DNA of 64,000 nucleotides, taken from NCBI GenBank assembly GCA_021825365.1, contig JAKAHR010000001.1:164835-228834 (forward strand), read 5' to 3'. The notes under the pieces were generated by a model. That model did no database searches and was not told the DNA's origin. It saw only the letters and a program-made list of their open reading frames with translations. Of this stretch, positions 17,479 to 25,450 are shown in pieces. This DNA comes from Nitrospirota bacterium (lineage in GTDB: Bacteria > Nitrospirota > Thermodesulfovibrionia > Thermodesulfovibrionales > UBA6898). The position numbers were made by a program, and so were the translations under genes. How positions within the stretch are numbered: position 1 is the stretch's first letter; each line of letters begins with the position of its first letter.

Positions 17479-17949
17479 TTGACAAGAAAAGACGACAGAG
17501 GCGCTTTGTTCGGGAGTCTGCGTGCCGTTCTTCTGCTGGCCCTTGCAGCCTCCTTCCTGGGATGCAGCAATCTTCCTGCCGAACACACCAGGGTAAAGGC
17601 TGTCGACGGCGCGATCATCATCCCCCTTTCCGACGTGAGCGACGGCATGCCCCACTTCTATACCTATAAGCATGCGGGAAAGAGGATAAATTTCTTTGTG
17701 AGGACGGATGGCGCGGGAGCGCTTTCAGCATACTTTGATGCCTGTTTCACCTGCTTTAAATATAAGAAGGGATACCGCGTCGAAGGCGCTGACCTCGTCT
17801 GTAATGAATGCAGTCTCAACTTCAGACTGGCCGACGAGCGGTGGGACAATTCCCGGGGGTGCAGCCCGATCCTGATCAAGAGCAGGCTCCAGGACAAGAC
17901 GCTCGTTCTGCAGACATCTGATCTGGAAAAAGGGGCCAAGCTCTTCTGA
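17479..17949 (+). CDS. DUF2318 (FtrD-like) Cys-rich lipoprotein
   Basis: 156 residues. The start is a TTG directly after the previous stop; no better start is visible. Residues 14-29 form a lipoprotein signal with lipobox LGC (LAASFLGCSN). The DUF2318 signature is clear: ACFTCFKYKKGYR, then LVCNECSLNFRL, and RGCSPI near the end. This family (Fe-S-membrane protein type, FtrD) accompanies FTR1/P19 iron uptake systems, for example Cj1660 of Campylobacter jejuni, whose locus also has FtsX-like permeases and a LolD-like ATPase. The match of neighbours supports an iron or copper transport or redox role here. Confidence 0.88.
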   Translation: MTRKDDRGALFGSLRAVLLLALAASFLGCSNLPAEHTRVKAVDGAIIIPLSDVSDGMPHFYTYKHAGKRINFFVRTDGAGALSAYFDACFTCFKYKKGYRVEGADLVCNECSLNFRLADERWDNSRGCSPILIKSRLQDKTLVLQTSDLEKGAKLF

Positions 17950-18743
17950 TGAAGATAAAGGCAGGCCTCTTCCAGTTTGCTCCTTCCTTCGGCGACATCT
18001 CCCGCAATGTGGACCGGGCGCTCGCGACCCTTGCATCCGCCTCCGCTGATCTGATCGTCCTGCCCGAACTCTTCAGCACCGGATACCAGTTCACCTCGAT
18101 CGAAGAGGCCCGCGACCTCGCGGAGGAGGTGCCCTCAGGCTTGACAACTCAGCGCCTCGCTGACTTCTCGCACGAGAGGTCAGCGTTCATCGCTGCGGGC
18201 ATCGCAGAACGTGACGGGGACAGGATATTCAACTCAGCCTTCCTGACCGGCCCGGAGGGCTATATCGGCGTCTACCGGAAGACGCATCTCTTTCATGAGG
18301 AAAAGCTCTGGTTCTCGCCGGGAGATACCGGCTTCCGGGTCTGGGATACGACAATCGGCAGGCTGGGCGTCATGATCTGCTTCGACTGGTTCTTCCCCGA
18401 GTCCGCGCGCACGCTCAGTCTCATGGGCGCAGACATCATCGCCCACCCGGCTAACCTGGTGCTCCCCTTCTGCCCCGACGCGATGGTGACGCGGTGCCTC
18501 GAAAACCGGGTCTTTGCGATAACGGCAAACAGGACGGGGAGCGAGGAGCGGGGAGGAAGAGAGAGGCTAGACTTCATCGGCACCAGCCAAATCACCTCAT
18601 GCAGGGGGAAGATCCTCGCTCGCGCATCAAGGGACGGAGAAGAGTATATCGAGGCGGAGATGGATCCGGCAGAGGCGCAGGATAAGCAGCTCAATCGGTA
18701 CAACAACCTCTTCGCGGACAGACGGCCGGAGAAATACCGCTGA
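17949..18743 (+). CDS. Carbon-nitrogen hydrolase (nitrilase superfamily)
   Basis: 264 residues; ATG overlaps the previous stop by one base. The catalytic triad is visible: Glu in VLPELFSTGY, Lys in YRKTHLF, Cys in GVMICFDWFFPE. The length and the FxPGDxGF segment fit an omega-amidase or N-carbamoyl amidohydrolase-like cytoplasmic enzyme that hydrolyses amide or carbamoyl bonds; the exact substrate cannot be assigned. It has no membrane or signal segment, unlike the rest of locus C, and may simply ride along in the operon. Confidence 0.9.
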   Translation: MKIKAGLFQFAPSFGDISRNVDRALATLASASADLIVLPELFSTGYQFTSIEEARDLAEEVPSGLTTQRLADFSHERSAFIAAGIAERDGDRIFNSAFLTGPEGYIGVYRKTHLFHEEKLWFSPGDTGFRVWDTTIGRLGVMICFDWFFPESARTLSLMGADIIAHPANLVLPFCPDAMVTRCLENRVFAITANRTGSEERGGRERLDFIGTSQITSCRGKILARASRDGEEYIEAEMDPAEAQDKQLNRYNNLFADRRPEKYR

Positions 18744-18822
18744 GACACGGCCACCTGCTTCATATGCAGAATCTTATTGAAGATGGAAAGATGCGCGTGA
18801 TGTCGGCTTCTGAAGAGGGTTG

Positions 18823-19512
18823 CTAGGCCGGGACAGGGGAGGTTTCGACGAGCCGTCCGGAGTGCATGCGCAGCTGCCGCGCGGCCTGCCGGGCCAGGTC
18901 GCCATTGTGCGTGATGAAGATAAACGTGACCTGCCTCTCCTTGTTGAGCTTCCTGAAGAGGTCCATGATCTCCGCCTCGGTCTCCTCGTCGAGGTCTCCC
19001 GTCGGCTCGTCTGCCAGGATGACCTCCGGATCGTTGATCAGGGCGCGGGCGATCGCAACGCGCCTCTGCTGGCCCCCCGACAGCTGGGACGGGAACGAAT
19101 TGATCTTGTCGCTGAGGCCGACAACGGAGAGATACTCCTCCGCTGCCTTGCCCTTCGCCGTCGCACCCGCAGGTCCGAAAAGTCCGGGCAGGATGATGTT
19201 CTCCTTCGCCGTGAGGATCGGAAGGAGGCTGGCGAACTGGAACATAAAACCGATCTTCCTGTTTCTGTATTCAGACACGCGGTCGTCGTCAAGACCGCAG
19301 ATATCGCTTCCCTCATAGAGCACCTTCCCTGAAGAAGGCCTGATGATCCCGCCGATGATCGACAGGAGGGTCGTCTTCCCTGATCCGGAATGCCCGACGA
19401 TGGAAAGAAAGTCGCCTTTCTCGATCCTGAGCGAAACGCCGTCAACCGCGCGTATCGAAAGATCGCCGACCGCGTATTCCTTGCATATGTCGGAAAGCTC
19501 GATCTGGGACAT
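18823..19512 (-). CDS. LolD/MacB-type ABC transporter ATPase (locus A)
   Basis: 229 residues: Walker [13 protein letters not shown]-loop [10 protein letters not shown], signature [15 protein letters not shown], Walker [13 protein letters not shown]-loop FIFITHNGD. Very similar to the locus B ATPase, including the [13 protein letters not shown] and ARQLRM segments near each end and a QF-SL-P Q-loop. It starts 1 base after its permease and ends convergently with the nitrilase gene of locus C. Confidence 0.95.
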   Translation of the reverse strand: MSQIELSDICKEYAVGDLSIRAVDGVSLRIEKGDFLSIVGHSGSGKTTLLSIIGGIIRPSSGKVLYEGSDICGLDDDRVSEYRNRKIGFMFQFASLLPILTAKENIILPGLFGPAGATAKGKAAEEYLSVVGLSDKINSFPSQLSGGQQRRVAIARALINDPEVILADEPTGDLDEETEAEIMDLFRKLNKERQVTFIFITHNGDLARQAARQLRMHSGRLVETSPVPA

Positions 19513-19513
19513 C

Positions 19514-20710
19514 CTATTCCTTTCTGATGGCCAGCAGGGGCTCCAGTTTCTTGAGCCTGCGCACCGGGGAAAGCGCCCCGATCACGCAGATGCCCGTGCC
19601 TGCGGCGAGACTGCAGATGCCGATAATGATCCTCTCGATGGTCCGGAGGTCGGCAGATACGTTTTTGAGCATCATGAAGTGCTTGCCCAAAAAGACGGAT
19701 ATGGTCGTGCCGGCGATGATGCCCATGAGGCTGCCGGTCACGCCGATGAAGAGCACCTCGATCAGGAAGAGCCTGCTGACATGAGACTCCCGGGCTCCGA
19801 TCGCCCGCATGATGCCGATCTCCCATGACCTCTCGTTGGCGATCGCCGAAAAGACCGCCCAGACCAGAAAGATGGAAAGCACCGCAGCGAGCGTCACGGT
19901 CACGATGAAGACCCGGTTGAGGTCCCGCAGGGTGCCGAGGATATTCCTGCCGATGTCCTTGCGCGCCACCGCGTCCACCTGGATAAAGGAGTCCTCGATC
20001 TTGCCTGCCACAACATTGGGGTCGACACCCTTGCGCACACGGGCGAAGAAGATGGATGCCTGTCCCGGCTTCAGGGCGGTCTTCCCCTTGGTCAGGATGT
20101 CCTCTATATTGGATTCATCGATAAAGATGGCGGTGTCGAGGCCGGTGCCCGTCTTTTCGAGGACCCCCACCATCTTAAACATATTGCCGAACAGGACGCC
20201 GTCCACCTCCGTAAGGCCGACGCTGATATTCATGGCGGACTCATTGCCGACGAGGGCCTCGCCCTTCTTCAGGCGCCTTCCCAGGGCCTTCGCCAGCCAC
20301 GGCTTGATGATAAAATCCGTGTCCTGGTTAAAGGCGACTACGACGGTCTCCGGCACGTCGCAGCACTGACCGACGATGCTCGCCAGATATGTCTGGTGCG
20401 TCAGGCTCTCGATGCCCTCCACCTGTTTGATCTTCTCCTCCAGCCCCCGGTCCAGGTAAAAGGTCTTCACCGTATTTTCGAGAAGCACGTCTTCCGCGGC
20501 ACCCCGCGACCCCGCGGGCACGATGATCACGTCGGCGCCGAGCCGCTCTGAGGCGGTCTTCACCACCGAGTCGACCCGCCGCACAAAGGACAGCACAAAG
20601 ACAAGGGCCGTCACGAGCAGTCCGATCGAGGCGATCAGGACGGCGGTCCGCAGAGGTTTTCTCCTGAGGTTTCTCGTTGCGAACGAAAGAAGGGTAAAGG
20701 AATCGGTCAT
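19514..20710 (-). CDS. FtsX/MacB-type ABC permease with Cys-Cys pair (locus A)
   Basis: About 398 residues, with one N-terminal helix (LRTAVLIASIGLLVTALVF), an extracytoplasmic domain of about 220 residues, then three helices. The domain contains GQCCDVPETVVVAF, aligned with TCCYNVDAFLVAF in the locus B copy, as are DRG-EEK-K-VEGI and DF-I-PWL. A vicinal Cys pair facing the periplasm could bind metal, heme or form a disulfide. The coupling loop is SWEIGIMRAIGARESHVS. ATG 20710 is preferred over a GTG two codons upstream; neither has a Shine-Dalgarno site, and a TATAAT box lies 8 bases before the ATG. Confidence 0.88.
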   Translation of the reverse strand: MTDSFTLLSFATRNLRRKPLRTAVLIASIGLLVTALVFVLSFVRRVDSVVKTASERLGADVIIVPAGSRGAAEDVLLENTVKTFYLDRGLEEKIKQVEGIESLTHQTYLASIVGQCCDVPETVVVAFNQDTDFIIKPWLAKALGRRLKKGEALVGNESAMNISVGLTEVDGVLFGNMFKMVGVLEKTGTGLDTAIFIDESNIEDILTKGKTALKPGQASIFFARVRKGVDPNVVAGKIEDSFIQVDAVARKDIGRNILGTLRDLNRVFIVTVTLAAVLSIFLVWAVFSAIANERSWEIGIMRAIGARESHVSRLFLIEVLFIGVTGSLMGIIAGTTISVFLGKHFMMLKNVSADLRTIERIIIGICSLAAGTGICVIGALSPVRRLKKLEPLLAIRKE

Positions 20711-20718
20711 ACACACTT

Positions 20719-20724
20719 ATTATA
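20719..20724 (-). promoter_or_regulatory. -10 box just upstream of the locus A permease start
   Basis: TATAAT on the minus strand, 8 bases before ATG 20710, with no ribosome binding site between. If used, the transcript would be leaderless or nearly so. The -35 region overlaps the hairpin and is weak. Confidence 0.35.
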
Positions 20725-20741
20725 TAGGATATGAACGTCTG

Positions 20742-20773
20742 CCTGCCAGGCGGCCCGAAGGCCGCCTGGCAGG
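20742..20773 (-). terminator. 14-bp perfect hairpin with TTCG loop between propeller A and permease A
   Basis: Arms CCTGCCAGGCGGCC on each side (20742-20755 and 20760-20773) pair perfectly. On the transcribed (minus) strand the loop is C(TTCG)G, an extra-stable tetraloop. No T run follows, so it may be a transcript-stabilising or processing hairpin rather than a classic terminator. Confidence 0.6.
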
Positions 20774-20790
20774 AGAGTGTAAGAAGTGCC

Positions 20791-21945
20791 CTATTTCTTG
20801 TAGACGGAGTCGAGGCCGCAGAGGATAGCGGTCTTGTCGCCCAGGCCCATGCCCTTGTGGCAACCAAAGCAGGTGGATACCGGCTTGCCGACGATCTTCT
20901 TGGCATCGGCATCATACAGCTGGATCATGCCGTCGGTGATATTCACCGCCTTGCCGTCCTTCATGACCGGCTTGCCCTCGGCATCGCATGCCTCGGCCTT
21001 GCCGTTTCTGAGCGTAAGGACCGCATACTTTCCATCCGGAGTAGGCTGTACGTCATGGTTCTCGCCGCCTGTGCTCATCTTCTCGTCGACCATCGCGAGG
21101 GTATTTGCATCCAGCACCCACATGCGGTCTCCGGCAGACTGGTAGATCAGCTTGTCGTCAGGGCTGAAATATTCCCTGAAGGTGATCGTCTTGCCGGGCG
21201 TACCGGTATGGGTCGCCTTCTTTATCTCCTTCATCTTGCCGTTTTCAAGCGCCTTGAGGTCCACGGTCACGAAGTCGATCTTGCCGTTCATCTTGCCGTC
21301 TTCACCCTTCATGGTGAAGGTCAGGACGAACTTGTCCATCTTGTTGCTGTTGATGCCGTGGACGAACTGATAGGAGCCCGGCTTGTAGCCCAGGTCGCTC
21401 ACGAACACGCGGTGTTTGTGCTTCATGGTGGCCTTATCAAACACGTCGACATAGGCCTCAGTGCCCATGAATACGGGCATGTAGTCGCCCTTCGACTGGC
21501 CGGAGGCGCAATAGATCGGCATCTTCTTCTCGCCGCCGCTGGACCTCTTGTCAGGGTCCATCGCAACGTCGGTGATCACCTTTCCGGTCTTGAGGTCGGA
21601 CTTGCCGACATGCTGTTTGCCATTAGGGTCGAGCTGGTAGGTGGACCAGAACATTACGGTATTGTTATTGGCATCGATGCGGGCATCGTGGGTCTTGTGG
21701 GTCTTCGTGTTTCCGATGTTGACCATGTCCAGACCGTTGACCTTGATCGGGTTATCGGCGTTATTAGGGTCAATCGTGACGTCAGCCTTTGCAAAGTGGC
21801 CGCCGTGGCCGGCGACATACACCGTGGCGCTATAGATCTTCTTTGCGGCGACAACGACAGCGGTCTTCGAATCTACGGTGGTAAAGGCAAGGTATCCGCC
21901 GAATGCGAGGGATACCATTACGGCAACAAGCAAAATTTTCTTCAT
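20791..21945 (-). CDS. Monoheme c-type propeller-like protein (locus A)
   Basis: 384 residues. The N-terminus (residues 3-24) is a hydrophobic signal or anchor. Propeller-like repeats are seen (HDVQPTPDGKYAVL, FVSDLGYKPGSYQFV). A single heme-binding CXXCH is at C359-F-G-C-H363, followed by a third Cys in ILCGLDSV (C376). Near the N-terminus VYVAGHGGH (H47, H50) is shared with the locus B paralogue (AYIAGHGGH), which also shares the CXXCH and LCG positions. These may be heme or metal ligands. GGGAGAA before ATG gives a good ribosome binding site. The protein should lie in the periplasm, and its partner permease and ATPase follow on the same strand. The family resembles YVTN/cytochrome d1-like propellers but I cannot name it; function is unknown. 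Confidence 0.85.
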   Translation of the reverse strand: MKKILLVAVMVSLAFGGYLAFTTVDSKTAVVVAAKKIYSATVYVAGHGGHFAKADVTIDPNNADNPIKVNGLDMVNIGNTKTHKTHDARIDANNNTVMFWSTYQLDPNGKQHVGKSDLKTGKVITDVAMDPDKRSSGGEKKMPIYCASGQSKGDYMPVFMGTEAYVDVFDKATMKHKHRVFVSDLGYKPGSYQFVHGINSNKMDKFVLTFTMKGEDGKMNGKIDFVTVDLKALENGKMKEIKKATHTGTPGKTITFREYFSPDDKLIYQSAGDRMWVLDANTLAMVDEKMSTGGENHDVQPTPDGKYAVLTLRNGKAEACDAEGKPVMKDGKAVNITDGMIQLYDADAKKIVGKPVSTCFGCHKGMGLGDKTAILCGLDSVYKK

Positions 21946-21946
21946 A

Positions 21947-22021
21947 TCATTCTCCCAGTAACACTTTTTTATTTTTATTTCGGTCTGCTGCAGCCTCGAG
22001 GAAAGAATCCGCGATCTTCAT
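21947..22021 (-). CDS. Putative 24-residue leader peptide of locus A
   Basis: ATG preceded by a purine-rich AAGGGGGGGTGG at suitable spacing. The ORF encodes MKIADSFLEAAADRNKNKKV followed by LLGE and stops (TGA) one base before the propeller ATG. Its last codons contain the ribosome binding site of the propeller gene, so translation of the two would be coupled. Locus B has the same arrangement. No expression evidence. Confidence 0.45.
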   Translation of the reverse strand: MKIADSFLEAAADRNKNKKVLLGE

Positions 22022-22072
22022 CTACCACCCCCCTTCCAATGCGCTTATATTCATACCCTCTAGTTATAGATT

Positions 22073-22110
22073 AAGATACCATCCGGTCTTTGCCCTTTGT
22101 CAACTTGAAA
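22073..22110 (-). promoter_or_regulatory. Promoter of locus A with element shared with locus B
   Basis: On the minus strand TTTCAAGTTG (22101-22110) runs into the -35 box TTGACA (22098-22103); a -10-like TATCTT lies at 22073-22078 with a long 19-base spacer. The identical 10 bases occur in the same place upstream of propeller B. Confidence 0.5.
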
Positions 22111-22156
22111 TTGTAACTTTAGATGTGTTATCAGACCGGCAATATCGCACTGCAGA

Positions 22157-23261
22157 CTAGGTATCCAGGGCCTCCCGCACCTTGGCGAGAAGCTCTGTCG
22201 GAGAAACCGGCTTGCTGATAAAATGGATCCTCATGTCGCTAAAACCCCGGCGCTGAATGATATCGTCCGCATAGCCGCTCGAAAAGAGGGCCTTGATGCC
22301 GCTTTTCATTCCCGTAATCTCATCGAAGACCTCCTTGCCGGTCTTCTTCGGCATGATGACATCGAGGATGAGGAGGTCAATATCCTCCATGCGCTTCCGG
22401 AACGTCTCGACCGCCTCACCGCCGTCCTTCGCCGTGATCACCACATACCCCCGTTCTTCGAGGATCGTCTTCATCAATCCGCGTACGGTATCGTCATCCT
22501 CCGCCACGAGTACCGTCTCGCTCCCCCCGACGATCTCCGGCTGCTCCCGCGATGGAATCTCTTCGGGCACGACATCGATGAGGGGGAGATATATCCGGAA
22601 CGTCGTGCCCATGCCGATATCGCTGTACACGTTGACAAAGCCCTCGTTCTGCTTGACCACGCCATAGACGATCGCCAATCCGAGGCCCGTCCCCCTGCCC
22701 TGCTCCTTGGTGGTAAAGAACGGCTCGAATATCTTCTCCCGCGTCTTAGCGTCCATGCCGGCGCCGGTTGATCAGGCTGACCGTCTGGTCGCGGTCGATT
22801 ACCAGCAGCATCACGGCGGCGACATTGAAATACTGCTGCGACCTCTCGTAGAAGGCCCGAAGCTTCTCCTCGCTTTGTTTCAGGGCCTCCTCGTCGCGCA
22901 CACGGTCCGTTATGTCCCTGCCGTAGACGATCATCTCATCGAGCAGACTGCTCCTGAAAGCGGTCAGAAAGGGCGTCAATGGCATGGAAGAGCTGATCCC
23001 CCCCCTGATCTCGCCTTCCTTATACCCCTGCTTTTCATGACATTTCAGGCATGCCTTCTCTGTCTTCAGAGGAACCATCAGACGCATATACCGCCTGTCA
23101 CCCATGGTCTGAATCGAACTCACCTCAGCCGCACCCTTCTCGCAGGCTATCAGGGCCTCTGTTTCCCACGGGTCAGGCGCATTCTTCGTCCTGATCGGCT
23201 TGAGACTGGTTAGTGGAATGCCACGTGGAATGCCGCCCCCACCTTGGCTAGAGCGACGCTT
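22157..23261 (-). pseudogene. Decayed hybrid sensor histidine kinase with heme-binding DUF3365-type sensor
   Basis: Two frames of one ancestral gene. The upstream part (about 23261 to 22746) reads [18 protein letters not shown], then [12 protein letters not shown] (CXXCH), a membrane segment-poor linker and a PAS start ending [15 protein letters not shown]. This matches the Tll0287-like/DUF3365 c-heme sensor domain, with no signal peptide or start codon left. The downstream part (22756-22157) begins inside the HATPase domain ([28 protein letters not shown]) and continues into a complete receiver (LLILDVIMPKKTGKEV). The rest of PAS, HisKA and the N box are missing at the junction near 22752, where the frame also changes. 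So both a 5' truncation and an internal deletion are seen. The 199-codon 3' part could still be translated as a receiver protein, but this is doubtful. Confidence 0.75.
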
Positions 23262-23281
23262 TTATTCCATAATATGACACC

Positions 23282-24298
23282 ATGGCCCGACGCTTATCTG
23301 TCATCATCCCCAACCGCAACGGCGAGCAGACCATCGGCCGGTGCCTCGACGCGGTCTTTGCCTCACCCTTTGACGATTTCGAGGTGATCGTGGTGGACGA
23401 CTGTTCTACCGACAGATCAGCCGAAATCATCGCCCGCTATCCGTGCACGCTCATTCCCCTGGACCGCCACTCGGGCGCCTCTCGTGCACGCAATGCGGGA
23501 GCCGCGCGGGCTGCCGGTGAGGCCTTGTTCTTCATCGATGCGGACTGCCTGTGCCTGCCGGATACGCTCTCCGCCGCGGCGCGATCATACGAACGCGACC
23601 CGCATGCCGTCACGGGCGGGACGTACACGCGGATCGCCGCTGACGACACCTTCTTCAGCACCTTCCAGTCCCTGTTTATTCATTATTGCGAGACAAAGAA
23701 TACGGAGCCCGATTATGTAGCGACACATGCCATGGTGATCGACACGGCCGCGTTCCGGAAGAGCGGCGGATTTCCCGAAGACTTCATGCCGATCCTCGAG
23801 GATGTCGAGTTCAGCCACCGGCTCCGTCGGTCCGGATGCAGGCTCGCCATGAATCCCGGTATCCTCGTCCGCCACCTCTTCAACTTCGACCTCGGCAAGT
23901 CCCTCGGGAATGCCTTCAGGAAGTCTCTTTACTGGACGATCTATTCCCTGGCAAACAGGGACCTTCTTCGGGATTCCGGCACAGCCTCCGTTGAACTCAA
24001 GACTGCCGTCTTCGCCTGGCTGCTACATGCCTTCCTGGTCCTGCTGTGGCTGGCGACGGGAAGGACCGCATGGCTGTTTCCCATCCCGCCGGTCTGCGCG
24101 GCATCGCTCTATATCAACAGAAAGTTTCTTGCCCTCCTTTTTGACGCGAGGGGGATTTCTTTCGGCCTTCGGGCGGCTCTCTACTACTCCCTCCTCTACC
24201 CTGTTGCGGTCGGAATCGGGGGTATGATCGGGCTGCTGAAATATCTGTCAGGATACGGGCCGTCGCTGAAGAAGGAGACATCCAGGGATCATGTATAG
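23282..24298 (+). CDS. Family 2 glycosyltransferase with C-terminal membrane helices
   Basis: 338 residues. The GT-A fold starts at once: LSVIIPNRNGEQTIGRCL, the nucleotide-binding VVDDCSTDRS (D39, D40), and DAD (86-88) as the metal-binding DxD. A base-like acidic motif is ILEDVEFSHRLRRSG. Residues 235-320 carry about three hydrophobic segments, so the enzyme is inner-membrane bound. It transfers a sugar from a nucleotide donor to an unknown, perhaps lipid-linked, acceptor. It is followed by a radical SAM gene and a transglutaminase-like gene on the same strand. Confidence 0.92.
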   Translation: MARRLSVIIPNRNGEQTIGRCLDAVFASPFDDFEVIVVDDCSTDRSAEIIARYPCTLIPLDRHSGASRARNAGAARAAGEALFFIDADCLCLPDTLSAAARSYERDPHAVTGGTYTRIAADDTFFSTFQSLFIHYCETKNTEPDYVATHAMVIDTAAFRKSGGFPEDFMPILEDVEFSHRLRRSGCRLAMNPGILVRHLFNFDLGKSLGNAFRKSLYWTIYSLANRDLLRDSGTASVELKTAVFAWLLHAFLVLLWLATGRTAWLFPIPPVCAASLYINRKFLALLFDARGISFGLRAALYYSLLYPVAVGIGGMIGLLKYLSGYGPSLKKETSRDHV

Positions 24299-24364
24299 CC
24301 TTTTTCCCCGCAAGACTCTTTCTGAGGCCCTGTCGTGCCGTGGACGCGGTCCGGGAGCATAGTC

Positions 24365-25450
24365 ATGTTTTCACCCTTCAGACATTCCGCCTCGATCCTC
24401 ATGAAGACAAGGCCGATCCATCTCACCTTCTTCGTCACGAAACGCTGCAACGGAAGGTGTCCCTTCTGCTTTTATCGGGAAAGCCCGGAGCTGACGGGGG
24501 CCGGGGCCGATGAGCTGGGGCTCGACGAGATCAGAAAGATTTCCTCATCCCTCGGCAGCCTGCTCTGGCTCGCCTTTTCGGGGGGAGAGATCTTCCTCCG
24601 CGAGGACCTTGCTGCTATAGCGAGGACCTTCTATCAGAACAACCGCCCGGCAATCATGCTCCTGCCGACCAACGGCATGCTCCCCGAACTCATCAGGGAC
24701 ACGACAGAGGAGATACTCAGGGAATGCGGCGAAAGCATCGTGGCTGTCAAGCTTTCTCTCGACGGGGTCGGCGATGCCCATGACCGCGTGCGGAACACGG
24801 CCGGCAGCTTCAGCAGCACGATGCGCACCTGTGAACTCCTCGGGCCGCTGCTCCAAAGGCATCCGAACTTCGAACTCGGCGTTAATACCGTATTCAGCGC
24901 CGAAAACCAGGACTCCATGGACAGCATCATCGACTTCGTACGGGGGCTGCCCGACATAAAGACGCACACCATCTCCCTCGTCAGGGGCAATCTCTCCCGG
25001 CAGGAGTTCAAAGACGTGGATTTCGGGAGATACCTGCACGCCATACGCAGGCTCGAACAGAACCTCAAGGACGCCTCTTCACCCGTCTACCGCTTCAGGG
25101 GGGCGCGGATCAAGGCCGCCCAGGACATCATCCAGCGCCGCCTCATCCACCGCATACAGAAAGAGCAGAGGAGCCTTATCCCCTGCTACGCGGGGAGGCT
25201 GAACCTCGTGCTTTCCGAATCCGGCGAGGTCTTTCCCTGCGAGATCCTGACGTCTTCCATGGGCAATGTGAGGGACCATGGGTATGACATCCGCCGGCTG
25301 CTCCTGACCGGCCGGGCGAAAGAGATCGTCTCCTCCATCAGGGCGAGAAAGTGCTTCTGCACCCATGAATGTTATTTCATGACGAACATCCTCTTTAATC
25401 CCCGGCTGTATCCGGAACTTCTCCGGGAATACCTTCTCATCAGGTCATGA
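24365..25450 (+). CDS. Radical SAM/SPASM-like enzyme
   Basis: 361 residues from ATG 24365 (CGGGAG seven bases upstream; a GTG ten codons earlier is possible). The 4Fe-4S-SAM motif is C28-x3-C32-x2-C35 in TKRCNGRCPFCFY, followed by the GGE motif as AFSGGEIFLRED. The C-terminus has further cysteines (VFPCEIL, RKCFCTHECYF) as in SPASM domains that bind auxiliary clusters. Such enzymes modify peptides or cofactors or act on polysaccharide/lipid substrates. It overlaps the transglutaminase gene by 4 bases. Substrate unknown. Confidence 0.92.
   Translation: MFSPFRHSASILMKTRPIHLTFFVTKRCNGRCPFCFYRESPELTGAGADELGLDEIRKISSSLGSLLWLAFSGGEIFLREDLAAIARTFYQNNRPAIMLLPTNGMLPELIRDTTEEILRECGESIVAVKLSLDGVGDAHDRVRNTAGSFSSTMRTCELLGPLLQRHPNFELGVNTVFSAENQDSMDSIIDFVRGLPDIKTHTISLVRGNLSRQEFKDVDFGRYLHAIRRLEQNLKDASSPVYRFRGARIKAAQDIIQRRLIHRIQKEQRSLIPCYAGRLNLVLSESGEVFPCEILTSSMGNVRDHGYDIRRLLLTGRAKEIVSSIRARKCFCTHECYFMTNILFNPRLYPELLREYLLIRS

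Noticed and set aside
20731..22074. 447-codon plus-strand frame across propeller A
   Set aside because: Shadow of the minus-strand propeller gene, which has a signal segment, CXXCH and a good ribosome binding site.
22157..22756. Treating the 199-codon frame as an ordinary response regulator gene
   Set aside because: It begins in the middle of a HATPase domain and joins directly to the other half of a broken kinase.
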